Source: Palsa-744 sp036498265
GTDB taxonomy: Bacteria; Actinomycetota; Thermoleophilia; Solirubrobacterales; Solirubrobacteraceae
Length of the DNA: 45,437 bases
Assembly: GCA_036498265.1 (NCBI GenBank)
Contig: DASYFT010000023.1
Span: 1-45,437 of the forward strand
Direction of reading: 5' to 3'
In this document: piece after piece, positions 30,782 through 44,391 of the stretch
How positions within the stretch are numbered: the first letter of the stretch is position 1
Layout: each line of letters begins with the position of its first letter
Notes under the pieces: model-generated
Database searches by the model: none
Seen by the model: only the letters and a program-made list of their open reading frames with translations
What the model was told of the DNA's origin: nothing
Program-made: the position numbers and the translations under genes

Positions 30782-31291
30782 GTGCTGCAGCCGATCGATG
30801 GGATCGATCATGCGCGCGGGCCGGCGGACGCGCCTGTGATCGTCGAGTACGGCGACTACGAGTGTCCCTACTCACGCAAAGCGTTCCGAGAGATCGAACG
30901 CGTGGAGCGCCGGCGCCCGGGTGGCATCCGGTTCGTCTTCCGCCACTTCCCGCTCACGGAGATCCATCCCCACGCCCTCGGAGCGTCCGCCGCGGCCGAG
31001 GCAGCGGCACTGCAGCAGCGCTTCTGGGATATGCACGGCCTGCTCTTCCACCGTCAACTCGCACTCGAGGATGAGGACCTGCGTCGCTATGCCGCCGAGC
31101 TCGAGCTCGACATGGGCAGGTTCGACATCGACCGGGCCGGCCCCGACGTCCTCGACCGCGTTCGCCGCGACGTCGAGAGCGGCATCGAGTCCGGTGAGGT
31201 GCTGGGAACCCCCACCCTGTTCATCAACGGGGTGGTCCACCGCGGCCCATCTGACGCGGACACGCTGCTGGACGCGCTCGCGCCACGCTGA
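30782..31291 (+). CDS. DsbA-like thioredoxin-domain protein with single-cysteine CPYS motif
   Basis: Protein of 169 residues with the DsbA-like fold, similar to the thioredoxin domains fused to NhaA or found alone in actinobacteria. VIVEYGDYECPYSRKAFREI (about 19-38) carries only the first Cys of the usual CPxC, the second being Ser. FRHFPLTEIHPHA and the cis-Pro segment EVLGTPTLFINGV (about 139) are intact. No signal peptide is seen, so it is likely cytosolic. A single Cys suits glutathione or mycothiol-type monothiol exchange or loss of oxidase activity. The GTG at 30782 gives a start consistent with the domain. Confidence 0.82.
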   Translation: MLQPIDGIDHARGPADAPVIVEYGDYECPYSRKAFREIERVERRRPGGIRFVFRHFPLTEIHPHALGASAAAEAAALQQRFWDMHGLLFHRQLALEDEDLRRYAAELELDMGRFDIDRAGPDVLDRVRRDVESGIESGEVLGTPTLFINGVVHRGPSDADTLLDALAPR

Positions 31292-31345
31292 TCGTGCGGC
31301 GCATGGCCCGGGCGCCGGCCTTCACGCCCGGGAGCCTCGTATCGC

Positions 31346-32737
31346 TCAGTTGTTCGGTTCGCCCGCCGGTGTGCCGGCGATCTGCACCGCGTAGCCGGTG
31401 TAGGTGCCGGCCCCGCCGAGGGCCGGACTGTCGTGGGAGTAGGCGATGTGTGCCCAGCCGTGGCTGTCGGTGTCCACTCCGAAGTCGTCGAACAGCTGAC
31501 GCCCCGTCGTGCAGCCGGCGCCTTCCTCGCAGACCGAGCCCTTGTGCACGGCGACGAGCCGTTGGGGGCTGCCCCAGCCGGTCGGAGTGCCGCCGGGGTT
31601 CTGGACGAAGTCGACGTAGAAGGTCTGGTTGGTGCGCGTCGGAGCCCCGTAGTAGACGAGGTCGACGCCCGCCGAGGTCGCTGCCAACCATGGGAAGATC
31701 GCCTGGGCGGAACCTGTGCTCACGCTGCTCGAGCAGCTCCAGCTCTGGCCGTGGTCGCTCGACTTCGCGGTCCTGATCGTGCGGTTGTCCGACCACGCGT
31801 ACCAGATGTCGCCGGCCGGATCCACCGACACGTTCGGGAAGTTGTGGTCGAGGTCGCTGGAGGCCGGCGCGACGCTGCAGGGTATGGCGCGGTCGGTCCA
31901 GGTGTGGCCGCCGTCGGACGAGACCGCCAGGAACGCCTCGTTGTAGTGCGTGCCGCCGGATCTGGAGGGCGCCACAAACGACTGGTACGCGTAGAAGTTG
32001 CCGGTCTGGTCCGGAAGGTTGCGATGGTCGATGACGACATTGCCGAGCTCGTTGTTCGATTCCCTGTAGTCCCCGGTGGGGATCGCTCTGGCGATCTGCG
32101 TGTACGTCGTGCCGCCGTTGTCAGAGCGCAGCACGTCGATGTTGTTCGTGGCGACGTCGTGGTAGGTGAGCAGGGAGGTCTGGGCGCCGAACGCCGCGAC
32201 CCACTCCCGGTCGTCGACCGGAAGGCCGCCCTGCACAGGCGTCTGGCTGAAGGTAGTGCCGTTGTCGGTCGACGTCGCGACGTTCACCGAGGCAAGGTTG
32301 AGGCTCGACACGTAGAGGTTGTAGTTGCCGGCCGCGTTCGGAGCGCTCGCGAGCGCGACGTCGATGTCCCCACCGGAGGCGCCCACGCCGCCGACCGCGT
32401 TCGGCTGTCCCCGGTATTCGAGACCGCAGCCGGAGGCGCCGCTCCCGCCGAGCGCGCCGAGGCCCCGCCAGAGCTCGCTTCCACCGCCGAGCCCGTTCTC
32501 CGACCCGAGGAACACGTTGTTGGCCCGCGACACGTGGATGGCAGGCTCCCCGGCGTTGTTCGTCCCGCAGCCCGTGCTCCCGAGCGTGCCCGTTCCGAGC
32601 TCGCCGTATGAGAAGTTGCCCACCGTCTGGGCCGACGCCCCGCCCGCCGCAGCTGCGACCACCAGCACGCTCAGCAGCGAGACCCCTCCCACTCGCATGA
32701 GCGTCCTACGGGTCGCGGCGAAGCAACAAGCAAGCAC
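31346..32737 (-). CDS. Secreted BNR/sialidase-like beta-propeller protein
   Basis: Exported protein of 463 residues. The signal peptide has a basic N-terminus (ATRRTLMRVGG), a hydrophobic core (VSLLSVLVVAAAA) and an Ala-x-Ala site (GGASA before QTV). Repeated Asp/Gly blades of the BNR type are visible: TSTDNGTTFSQTP, RSDNGGTTYTQI, VSSDGGHTWTDR and SSDHGQSWSCSS, spaced through the chain as in a six-bladed propeller. No sialidase Arg triad or FRIP motif is clear, so enzymatic activity is doubtful. GTG 32737 has GGAGG six bases upstream; ATG 32698 would still keep the signal core. Probably an extracellular or surface binding protein. Confidence 0.78.
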   Translation of the reverse strand: MLACCFAATRRTLMRVGGVSLLSVLVVAAAAGGASAQTVGNFSYGELGTGTLGSTGCGTNNAGEPAIHVSRANNVFLGSENGLGGGSELWRGLGALGGSGASGCGLEYRGQPNAVGGVGASGGDIDVALASAPNAAGNYNLYVSSLNLASVNVATSTDNGTTFSQTPVQGGLPVDDREWVAAFGAQTSLLTYHDVATNNIDVLRSDNGGTTYTQIARAIPTGDYRESNNELGNVVIDHRNLPDQTGNFYAYQSFVAPSRSGGTHYNEAFLAVSSDGGHTWTDRAIPCSVAPASSDLDHNFPNVSVDPAGDIWYAWSDNRTIRTAKSSDHGQSWSCSSSVSTGSAQAIFPWLAATSAGVDLVYYGAPTRTNQTFYVDFVQNPGGTPTGWGSPQRLVAVHKGSVCEEGAGCTTGRQLFDDFGVDTDSHGWAHIAYSHDSPALGGAGTYTGYAVQIAGTPAGEPNN

Positions 32738-32851
32738 GTCGGTCCTCCTCTGCCTCGGGGAATCCAGCCAGCGCCGTGGCTACCCGCACCGAGCGCGGAC
32801 AAACCGCGTCTGATCGGATGCACGATGCGCGACGCGCTCGTTACGGGAGCA

Positions 32852-32861
32852 CTGACGTCAG
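32852..32861. promoter_or_regulatory. Palindrome upstream of the secreted-protein gene
   Basis: CTGACGTCAG is a perfect 10-base palindrome about 115 bases upstream of the GTG at 32737, in a 220-base intergenic region that also holds GTGCGT-N8-ACGCAC at 32895-32914. The first may be an operator; the second could be a weak hairpin after the gene ending at 32958. Confidence 0.3.
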
Positions 32862-32957
32862 GCGGTCGTCGGGCAAGCGAGGCGAGAACGCAGGGTGCGT
32901 GACGTACTACGCACGCGAGCACCCGAGGACGCAGCATTCGTGCCGCCGGACGGCCGC

Positions 32958-33413
32958 CTAGTTATCGGCGCCGAGGCGATCCCACATGTACAGCTGTATG
33001 CACTCGTTGGCGAGCTCGATGGCCCGCTCGGTCGAGAGCCGCGGCAGCACCGTGTCGAGCGCCTGGTCCTCGGCGACGCCCGCCTGGAAGGCCTCCTCGC
33101 CGCGGAAGCCGGCCGCGATCTTCAGCGCCTCGCGGCGGTTCTCCCCAAGGCTGGGGAACACCCCGACGAGGAACTCCGTGTTCGGGATCGGCTGTCCGAC
33201 CTCGAGCGAGGCGTGCCACGCGGCGAGGAGGTGCAGGTCGTCCTCGTCGAGGTCGGCGATCGCCTTGGCGTAGTGCACGGACAGCTCCTGGTCGGGGATG
33301 TCATCGACCCAGGCGCGCACCACCTCTCCGACGAGCTGACGGCGCGCCTCGCGGCCTACCGACTCGGCGATGACACGGATCGCATCCTGAGGCTCTATGA
33401 AGCAGAGGGGCAT
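32958..33413 (-). CDS. Hypothetical protein
   Basis: Protein of 151 residues not assigned to a family. It is mostly helical and acidic, with no signal peptide or membrane segment: PQDAIRVIAESVGREARRQL, then ADLDEDDLHLLAAWHASLEV and a final helix ERAIELANECIQLYMWDRL. The ATG at 33413 is preceded by GGGAG and is the best start; longer readings upstream run through non-coding-looking Arg/Ser-rich sequence. It lies on the same strand as the 33517 gene, 103 bases downstream of it. Confidence 0.55.
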   Translation of the reverse strand: MPLCFIEPQDAIRVIAESVGREARRQLVGEVVRAWVDDIPDQELSVHYAKAIADLDEDDLHLLAAWHASLEVGQPIPNTEFLVGVFPSLGENRREALKIAAGFRGEEAFQAGVAEDQALDTVLPRLSTERAIELANECIQLYMWDRLGADN

Positions 33414-33516
33414 CGGGACTCCCGTGGGACGAGGAAACTGATGTCCGGACTGTAGGCCCCCGTGTGGACGGCATTTCTCCGCGGCGGCGAACCGCCCGGC
33501 GCGGCCTCGGTGGGCC

Positions 33517-34581
33517 TCAGAGCCCCAGCGCCTGCTCTGCGAGCGCGAGCGCGTCCGGATCGCCGCTGTCGGGCGGGAAGCCGAGCGTGGCCCGCTCCGG
33601 GGATGCCCAGTTGGAGAGGGCCAGGTCGAGCGTCTCAACCGGCGCGGAGGCGGCCTCGGCAAGCGCAGCCGCGCGTCGCTCGAGCACCAGCGGGTCGCCG
33701 ATCCCGAAGACCCGCTTGGCGCCCAGCCTCGTGGGGTCCTCGGCGGAGACGCCGCGCGCGCCACCGAGGTGAAGGGCGTCGGGGCGCAGCTCGTAGACGC
33801 CCAGGTAGCCGAGGGTGACGAGCAGGTCATAGCGCCCCGCGCGGCCGAAGCCGGGGAGCGCAAGCCGCTCGAAGATGCGCTCGAACCGCCTGGTGGCGCT
33901 CCATGACGGATCGCCGCGGAAGGCGATCGCCTGGGGGCCGTCCGTCGCGGCCCCCGCGCCCGAGGTGAGGACCGACTGCGAGCGGGCTGCCCGCTGCACC
34001 CACTGCCCGTATGCGACGAGAGTCTCGCCGCCGCGCCCCGGATCGTGCGAGCTTCGAGGACCGAGCGGGATGCCGCCGAGGTCCGGTACGGCGGCGGGTC
34101 GCTCGCCCGCAGCGCCGGCGAGCGGTGGGGATGGACCGGCGGCGAGCGCCAGGCGGATGCCGGCGAACGGATCCTCACCGTCGAGCGGCGACAGGTAGGC
34201 GGTCAGGAAGCACGCCCAGGTGGCCCGCTCGGGATCGTCACCTGCCAGCCGGCGGATCTCCCCGTACAGCCCGGGTGGATCCTCGCGCAGGCCGGCCAGC
34301 CGGCCGCTCGCGAAGGCCATCTCCGCGGCCAGACGACTTGCGTCGGCCGACGCACGCAGGCCCGGCACCAGGGGCGAGCGATAGCCGTCGTCCTGCGCTC
34401 GTCCCTCACGCTGGATGCGCACCCGCTGGGATCCCCCGCCACGGCGCCGTCCGGTGCCGGCGGAGGGCCCTGCCGCGATCGGCCGCCGTGCGCTCCCGCT
34501 CGGCGCCTGCTGGCCCGGGAGGGTCTTGCTGCAGATCGGGCAGCGCTCGATGAAGCGGTTATGCCGGCAGAAGGTGGGCAT
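33517..34581 (-). CDS. Uncharacterised protein with N-terminal zinc-ribbon-like cysteines
   Basis: Protein of 354 residues. The N-terminus TFCRHNRFIERCPICSK has four possible metal ligands (Cys, His, Cys, Cys), followed by an Arg/Gly-rich linker to about residue 65. The remainder is a helical domain with GEIRRLAGDDPERATWACFL (about 108), LPGFGRAGRYDLLVTLGYLG (about 232) and a final helical part. The LPGFGRAG segment resembles a helix-hairpin-helix loop, which recalls DNA-glycosylase-fold families such as the alpha-glutamyl/putrescinyl thymine pyrophosphorylase group; I hold that loosely. It is 27 bases after the gltD stop on the same strand. Confidence 0.6.
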   Translation of the reverse strand: MPTFCRHNRFIERCPICSKTLPGQQAPSGSARRPIAAGPSAGTGRRRGGGSQRVRIQREGRAQDDGYRSPLVPGLRASADASRLAAEMAFASGRLAGLREDPPGLYGEIRRLAGDDPERATWACFLTAYLSPLDGEDPFAGIRLALAAGPSPPLAGAAGERPAAVPDLGGIPLGPRSSHDPGRGGETLVAYGQWVQRAARSQSVLTSGAGAATDGPQAIAFRGDPSWSATRRFERIFERLALPGFGRAGRYDLLVTLGYLGVYELRPDALHLGGARGVSAEDPTRLGAKRVFGIGDPLVLERRAAALAEAASAPVETLDLALSNWASPERATLGFPPDSGDPDALALAEQALGL

Positions 34582-34608
34582 CGGGCCCGGTGTCGGACGC
34601 TCGGCGCA

Positions 34609-36203
34609 TCAACCGGCGCCGATCCCGGGGCCGGCGTGGGACGGAGGCCCCTCCGGCCCCTCGTCGGCGTCGGCATGGCCTGCCAGGCCGGCGTCCTCGA
34701 TCTGCATGCCTGCTACTGCGGGGGCGCCCGCGGGCCGGCCGTTCCGGCGCGGAAGGTCTCGCTCGAGATAGCGGTCCACCATGCGGGCGCACTGGCGTCC
34801 CTCGTTGATGGCCCACACGATCAGGGACTGGCCGCGGCGGGCGTCCCCCGCGGCGAACACCCCGTCCACCGAGGTGGTGTACGGCTTGACCGCCTTGACG
34901 TTGCCACGCGGGTCCTTCTCGACTCCCAGCTGGTCGAGCAGCGGCTGCTCCGGATGGAGGAAGCCCATCGCCAGCAGCACGAGCTGCGCGGGCAGCTCGC
35001 GCTCTGTTCCAGGGATCGGAGCGAACGGAGGCCCGGCCTCGGCCTGGGCTATGTGCAGCGCGGCGACGCCGCCCCGGCCGTCGTCGCCGAAGCGGGTCGT
35101 CGTGACCGAGTAGTCCTGCTCCCCCACGCCGGCCGCCCTGGCCTCCTGCATCGCGTAGCTGAGGCGGTACTTCAGCGGCCACTGCGGCCAGGGGGTGAGC
35201 TCGTCGGGACGGTTCGGCGGAGGCTCCGACAGGAGCTCCAGCTGCGTGATCGAGCGCGCCCCCTCCCGCAGCGCGTTGCCCACGCAGTCGGCGCCGGTGT
35301 CCCCCCCGCCGATCACCACCACGTCCTTGTCGCTCGCGCTTATCTCGCACGGCGCCGGAGGCTGCGCGACGGTCGGCTCGGGGCCGATCTCGCGCGCGAC
35401 CCAGCGGTTTCGCTGGTAGAGGTAGTCCATCGCGAAGTGCACGCCTTCGAGCTCGCGTCCGGGCACCGGCAGGTCGCGCGGCACCCGCGAGCCCGTGGCG
35501 AGCACGATCGCGTCGAATCCCTCGCGCAGCTCGGCGATGCTCACATCCGTTCCCACATCCACGCCGCAGCGCGCCTCGACGCCCTCGGCGATGAGCTGCT
35601 CCGCTCGCCGCTGCACGGTCGTCTTCTCGATCTTGAAGTCCGGCACGCCGAAGCGGACCAGCCCGCCGAGCGCCTCGTCGCGCTCGAACAGCGTCACCTG
35701 ATGCCCGGATCGACGCAGCTGCTGGGCGGCGGCCATGCCGGCGGGACCCGATCCGACTACGGCCACCCGCCTGCCGGTCTCGCGGCGAGGCGGCTGCGGG
35801 GTTACCCAGCCCTCCTCCCACGCACGGTTGATGATCGAGTTCTCGATCTGTTTGATCGTCACCGCGTCGTTCTCACGGATCTCGAGCACGCAAGCCGCCT
35901 CGCACGGCGCCGGGCACAGTCGCCCGGTGAACTCCGGGAAGTTGTTGGTCGCGTGCAACTGGGCGATCGCGTCGCGGAAGCGATCGCGATAGACGAGGTC
36001 GTTCCAGTCCGGGATCAGGTTCCCGAGCGGGCATCCGTTGTGGCAGAACGGCACGCCGCAGTCCATGCAGCGGGCGCCCTGCTCGCGAAGCTCCGCCACC
36101 GGTCGCTGCAGCAGGAACTCCCGGTAGTCGTGTGCGCGCTCCGATGGGTCCCTCTGGGGAACACCGTGGCGCTCGATCTGCAGAAAACCGCCGAGCTTGC
36201 CCA

Positions 36204-36204
<1 letters not shown>
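34609..36204 (-). CDS. gltD: Glutamate synthase (NADPH) small subunit
   Basis: Beta subunit of NADPH-GOGAT, passing electrons from NADPH through FAD and 4Fe-4S clusters to GltB. The protein is 531 residues, longer than the usual 470-490. Cluster cysteines lie in ARCMDCGVPFCHNGCPLGN (about 46-64) and LCPAPCEAACV (about 97). FAD and NADPH Rossmann motifs are VVGSGPAGMAAA (about 149) and VVIGGGDTGADCVG (about 290), with VDGVFAAGDARRGQSLIVWA near 465. The extra length is a Gly/Pro/Asp-rich C-terminal tail of about 40 residues. Its ATG overlaps the gltB stop (TGATG), so the two subunits are translationally coupled. Confidence 0.95.
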
Positions 36205-40913
<4,709 letters not shown>

Positions 40914-41065
40914 GGAAGTGCTCCCTTGGGGCGGTGCATCCCCCGTGGCGCGGGCAGGCGGGCACCTGAGGCGGAGCCAGAAAGCGTAGCAGTGAAGCAG
41001 GCCCACAAAGCGCCCGCGCGCATGGTTCTGACAGCGTTCCAGAGCGCTGCCATGGGCGTTTTCGG

Positions 41066-44000
41066 CTAGTCCCCCGGGTCTCCCCGCAGGGTCTCGCTCT
41101 CGCCCCACGAGCACAGCGCCGCCCTGCCAGGACAGGTCAGGCAGAGAGCCCGGTGCGGCCGGCTGCTGACGGCGAACCCGCGAGCCCGCGCGCGCGCCAC
41201 CATCTCCGCCAGCCGCTGCTCGAGCTCCAGCCGCTCGGCGGCCGCAAAGGGCGCGCGGACGGGCTCCTCCGGACGCTCCAGGAACCAGTGGACGACCTCG
41301 ACCGCGGGAGCGCCGTCCCGCAACACCGCCAGCGCGTACAGGAGTCGCTGGATGCCGTACTCGCGCTCGACCAGCGCACCGAGGTCGATCTCCGGCCCGA
41401 CCCTGTCGCTCTTGTAGTCGACCACCACGCAGGCTCCGTCGGGCTCGCTCGCGAGCAGGTCGATCACACCGGTGACCAACGGTTCGTCCGGACCCAGCGA
41501 GAAGGCGAAGGGATACTCGCGACGGATCCCCCTGGCGCCCGCCAGGCGCTCGGCCGTTCCGGTGCGGCTCGCGGTGTCGAGGAGCGCCGCCAGCTCGCGG
41601 CACTCGGGCTCGCCGGCGCGCAGGGCGAGCTCATCGGCGGCGCGAGCCACATCCTCGACCGAAGGCGCCCGCGGCCGCTCGAAGTCGAGCGACTCCATCA
41701 GCGAGTGCACGAGCACCCCGCGTTCGCGCGCGTCCAGATCTCCGCCGGACGCACGGCCTCCCCCCGGCGTGCGCGCCTCGGGCAGGCCGAGGACTCGTTC
41801 GAGGTAGTAGCGGTAGCCGCAGCGCTCGAGCTCGCTGAGCGACGTGTAGCTGAGCGTCGCGATCTCCCGGCCTGCGCCGCCGGCCACGGTCGCCGCAAGC
41901 CCGTCCAGGACCTCACGCCGCTCATGCGCGATCACCGCCGGGCGCGCGGCGGCCGGCGGGCCCTGCCCGTCGGGTGGGACCGGCCGGTCCGGGCCGTCCG
42001 AGTGCAACGTCGTCCCCGCGTCGGCGGGAGCCGTCAGGGTCAGGCGGACGAACGCTCCGGCACCGTCGCCGACCTCGACGTCGTGAACCCCCGCATGCCC
42101 CTCCGCGGCGAGCGCCGGGATCTGCGGCGAGAGCGCCGGCGCGAGCCATGAGATCGGCGTGGAGGCCTGCTGTGGCGAGGGCCAGCGCTCGAAGTCGACT
42201 GCGCCGCTCAGCAGCAGGCGCTCGCGAGCCCGGGTCATGGCGACGTAGAGGATCCGGTCCTCCTCCTGGGCTTCGCGGTCGCGGCGCTCGAGACACAGCT
42301 CGTCGTATTCCAGCGAGGGGACGGATCGCTCGCCGTCGAGGCGCACGAGGCGAAGCCCGATGCGCTCGCCGTCGACGAGCAGGTCCGGCGTCTGGCGTCG
42401 TGGCTGGCGGCCCAGGTCGGCGACGCAGACCACCGGGAACTCCAGCCCCTTGGCCGCGTGCACGGTCATCAGCCGCACCGCGTCGGGCTCCACTCCCTCG
42501 ACCGGTGCGTCGGGCTCGACCTTGACGGCCTGCTGGAGGTACGCGACATGCTGCAGGAAGCCGCGCAGGTCTCGTCCTTCGCTCGCTTCGAACCGGCGCG
42601 CCAGGCGCAGGAGCTTGTGGACGTTGGCCAGCCGCCGCTCGCCCCAGTCGAGCGCCAGCACGTGCCGGCGGTAGCCGGTCGCCTCGATCGCGCGCTCGAT
42701 CAGCTCGGACAGACCGCGCTCGAACGCGCCGTCGCGCTCGCGCGCGAGAAGGGAACAGAAGCCACCCAGCGCCTGCAGGTCCTCGCCGGCCAGCGGCAGG
42801 TCCGCCTCGAGGGCGGTTGACCAGGCATCCCCGCCGCGCTCGCGGGCAGCCTCCGCGAGGAGCGCGAGGCAATCTCTCGAGCAGCCTGCCAGCGGGGACG
42901 CGAGCGCGCCGTAGAGGGCCAGCTCGTCGAGCGGGTTGGCGAGCGCCCGCAGGTAGCTGATCAGATCGCCGATCTGCTGGTGACCCCAGAACGTGCCGAC
43001 GGCGGCGAGCGTGCGCAGCCCTCGGAGCTGGAGCGCGCGCTCGTAGACCTCGAGGTCGCCGGCCGCGCGCAGCAGCACCACCACGTCGCCGGCGCGGGCC
43101 TCTTCGGCGTCGATCAGCGCGCGTACGCGGCCGGCGAGCACCCTTGCCTCGGCCTGGCGCCACGGCTGGGCGTGCGGGAGCCCCGAGGCCATCCCCTCGA
43201 CGAGCTGCCGGTGCTCCTCCCAGCCGGCCGTGCTCGTGATCAGCAGCTCCACCAGGGGTGGCTCTTCGCCTCCGGCCACGGCGTCTGCCGGGAGCAACGG
43301 CCGGTAGCCGGGGAAGCGCCCGGCGAAGGCGGTGTTGATCACATCGAGGAGCGGGGCGCGGCTACGGAAGTTACGCGTCAAGCCGATGCTGCCGCCGCTC
43401 TGCTCCAGCTCGGCGTTCCGGGCCCGGAACAGCCCCACGTCGGCATGCCGGAACCCGTAGATCGACTGCAGCTCGTCTCCGACGGTGAACAGGTTGCCGC
43501 GGTCCAGCGCTTCCAGGATCCCCAGCTGGCGGGCGTTGGTGTCCTGGAACTCGTCGACCATGAGCAGCTCGAAGCGCTCGGACCACGCCGCGCGCACGCT
43601 CTCGCGTTCCCGCAGCAGCTCGAGCACGCGGAGCTCGAGGTCGTCGAAGTCGGCGGCGCCACGTCCCCGCTTCAGATCGGCGTACGCGTCGCCGAACCGG
43701 CCCAGCAGCTCATCCAGCAGCGCGCACGTGCGGGCCGCGTCGGCGGCGAGCGCGTCGGCGCCGTCCCCGACGTCCGGCAGCGGAAGGCGCGGGCTGCTCG
43801 AGCCACGACTGCGAAGCTCGGCGAACGCCTGCTGGATGAGGCCACGCACTCGATCGACGCCGTAGGCGGCGAGCATGTCGACGGCATCGGATCGCTCGCC
43901 GTCGAGGAAGCGCTCCAGCGCAGTAGTGAACGCGTCCTCGCGCAGGCGCCCGGCGAGACCTTCATCCAAGATCGTGAAGTCCGGGTCGAGCCCCGCCGCG

Positions 44001-44389
44001 AGCGGATGCGCTCGCAGCACGCGCACGCAGAACCCGTGGAAGGTCCCGACGAAGGCGCCCTCCGTGTCACGTGCCGCGTCGCGGTCGCCGAGCTCCAGCA
44101 GGCGAGCCCTGACTCGCTCGCGCAGCTCGCCCGCCGCGCGCTCGGTGAAGGTGATCGCGAGCAGCCGCCCGGGTGCGATCCCGTCCTCGCGAATCGCGCG
44201 GACGAAGCGCTCGACGAGCACCGACGTCTTCCCGCTCCCGGCCGCCGCCGAGACCAGCAGCGGCTCGGCGCGGCGGCGTACGGCCTGCTCCTGCTCGCGC
44301 GTCAGCTCCGGTCCCGTGGCGGCTTCGAGCGCGCCGTCCGGCTCCATGCCGGGAAGGGTCTGGACCTGGTAGCCGGCGCCCGTCGCCAT
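41066..44389 (-). CDS. UvrD/AddA-like helicase with C-terminal PD-(D/E)XK nuclease and Fe-S motif
   Basis: DNA end-processing helicase-nuclease of 1107 residues. Walker A is LLVSAAAGSGKTSVLVERF (about 44), motif II LMVDEFQDTNARQ (about 275), then GDELQSIYGFRHAD and motif VI ILYVAMTRARERLLLSG (about 715). The nuclease core VTGVIDLLASEPD followed by CVVVDYKSDRVG (about 980-1005) is intact. One Cys in ERCGYRYYLERVLG and three in CLTCPGRAALC near the end form the Fe-S staple of AddB/RecB-type nucleases. ATG 44389 lies two bases after the upstream gene's stop. With that gene it forms an AddAB- or AdnAB-like pair for double-strand-break repair. Confidence 0.9.
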   Translation of the reverse strand: MATGAGYQVQTLPGMEPDGALEAATGPELTREQEQAVRRRAEPLLVSAAAGSGKTSVLVERFVRAIREDGIAPGRLLAITFTERAAGELRERVRARLLELGDRDAARDTEGAFVGTFHGFCVRVLRAHPLAAGLDPDFTILDEGLAGRLREDAFTTALERFLDGERSDAVDMLAAYGVDRVRGLIQQAFAELRSRGSSSPRLPLPDVGDGADALAADAARTCALLDELLGRFGDAYADLKRGRGAADFDDLELRVLELLRERESVRAAWSERFELLMVDEFQDTNARQLGILEALDRGNLFTVGDELQSIYGFRHADVGLFRARNAELEQSGGSIGLTRNFRSRAPLLDVINTAFAGRFPGYRPLLPADAVAGGEEPPLVELLITSTAGWEEHRQLVEGMASGLPHAQPWRQAEARVLAGRVRALIDAEEARAGDVVVLLRAAGDLEVYERALQLRGLRTLAAVGTFWGHQQIGDLISYLRALANPLDELALYGALASPLAGCSRDCLALLAEAARERGGDAWSTALEADLPLAGEDLQALGGFCSLLARERDGAFERGLSELIERAIEATGYRRHVLALDWGERRLANVHKLLRLARRFEASEGRDLRGFLQHVAYLQQAVKVEPDAPVEGVEPDAVRLMTVHAAKGLEFPVVCVADLGRQPRRQTPDLLVDGERIGLRLVRLDGERSVPSLEYDELCLERRDREAQEEDRILYVAMTRARERLLLSGAVDFERWPSPQQASTPISWLAPALSPQIPALAAEGHAGVHDVEVGDGAGAFVRLTLTAPADAGTTLHSDGPDRPVPPDGQGPPAAARPAVIAHERREVLDGLAATVAGGAGREIATLSYTSLSELERCGYRYYLERVLGLPEARTPGGGRASGGDLDARERGVLVHSLMESLDFERPRAPSVEDVARAADELALRAGEPECRELAALLDTASRTGTAERLAGARGIRREYPFAFSLGPDEPLVTGVIDLLASEPDGACVVVDYKSDRVGPEIDLGALVEREYGIQRLLYALAVLRDGAPAVEVVHWFLERPEEPVRAPFAAAERLELEQRLAEMVARARARGFAVSSRPHRALCLTCPGRAALCSWGESETLRGDPGD

Positions 44390-44391
44390 GC

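Noticed and set aside
40914..41065. A riboswitch or structured leader before gltB
   Set aside because: The 152-base region has no recognisable glutamine-type or other riboswitch pattern; only scattered short GC-rich pairings are visible.
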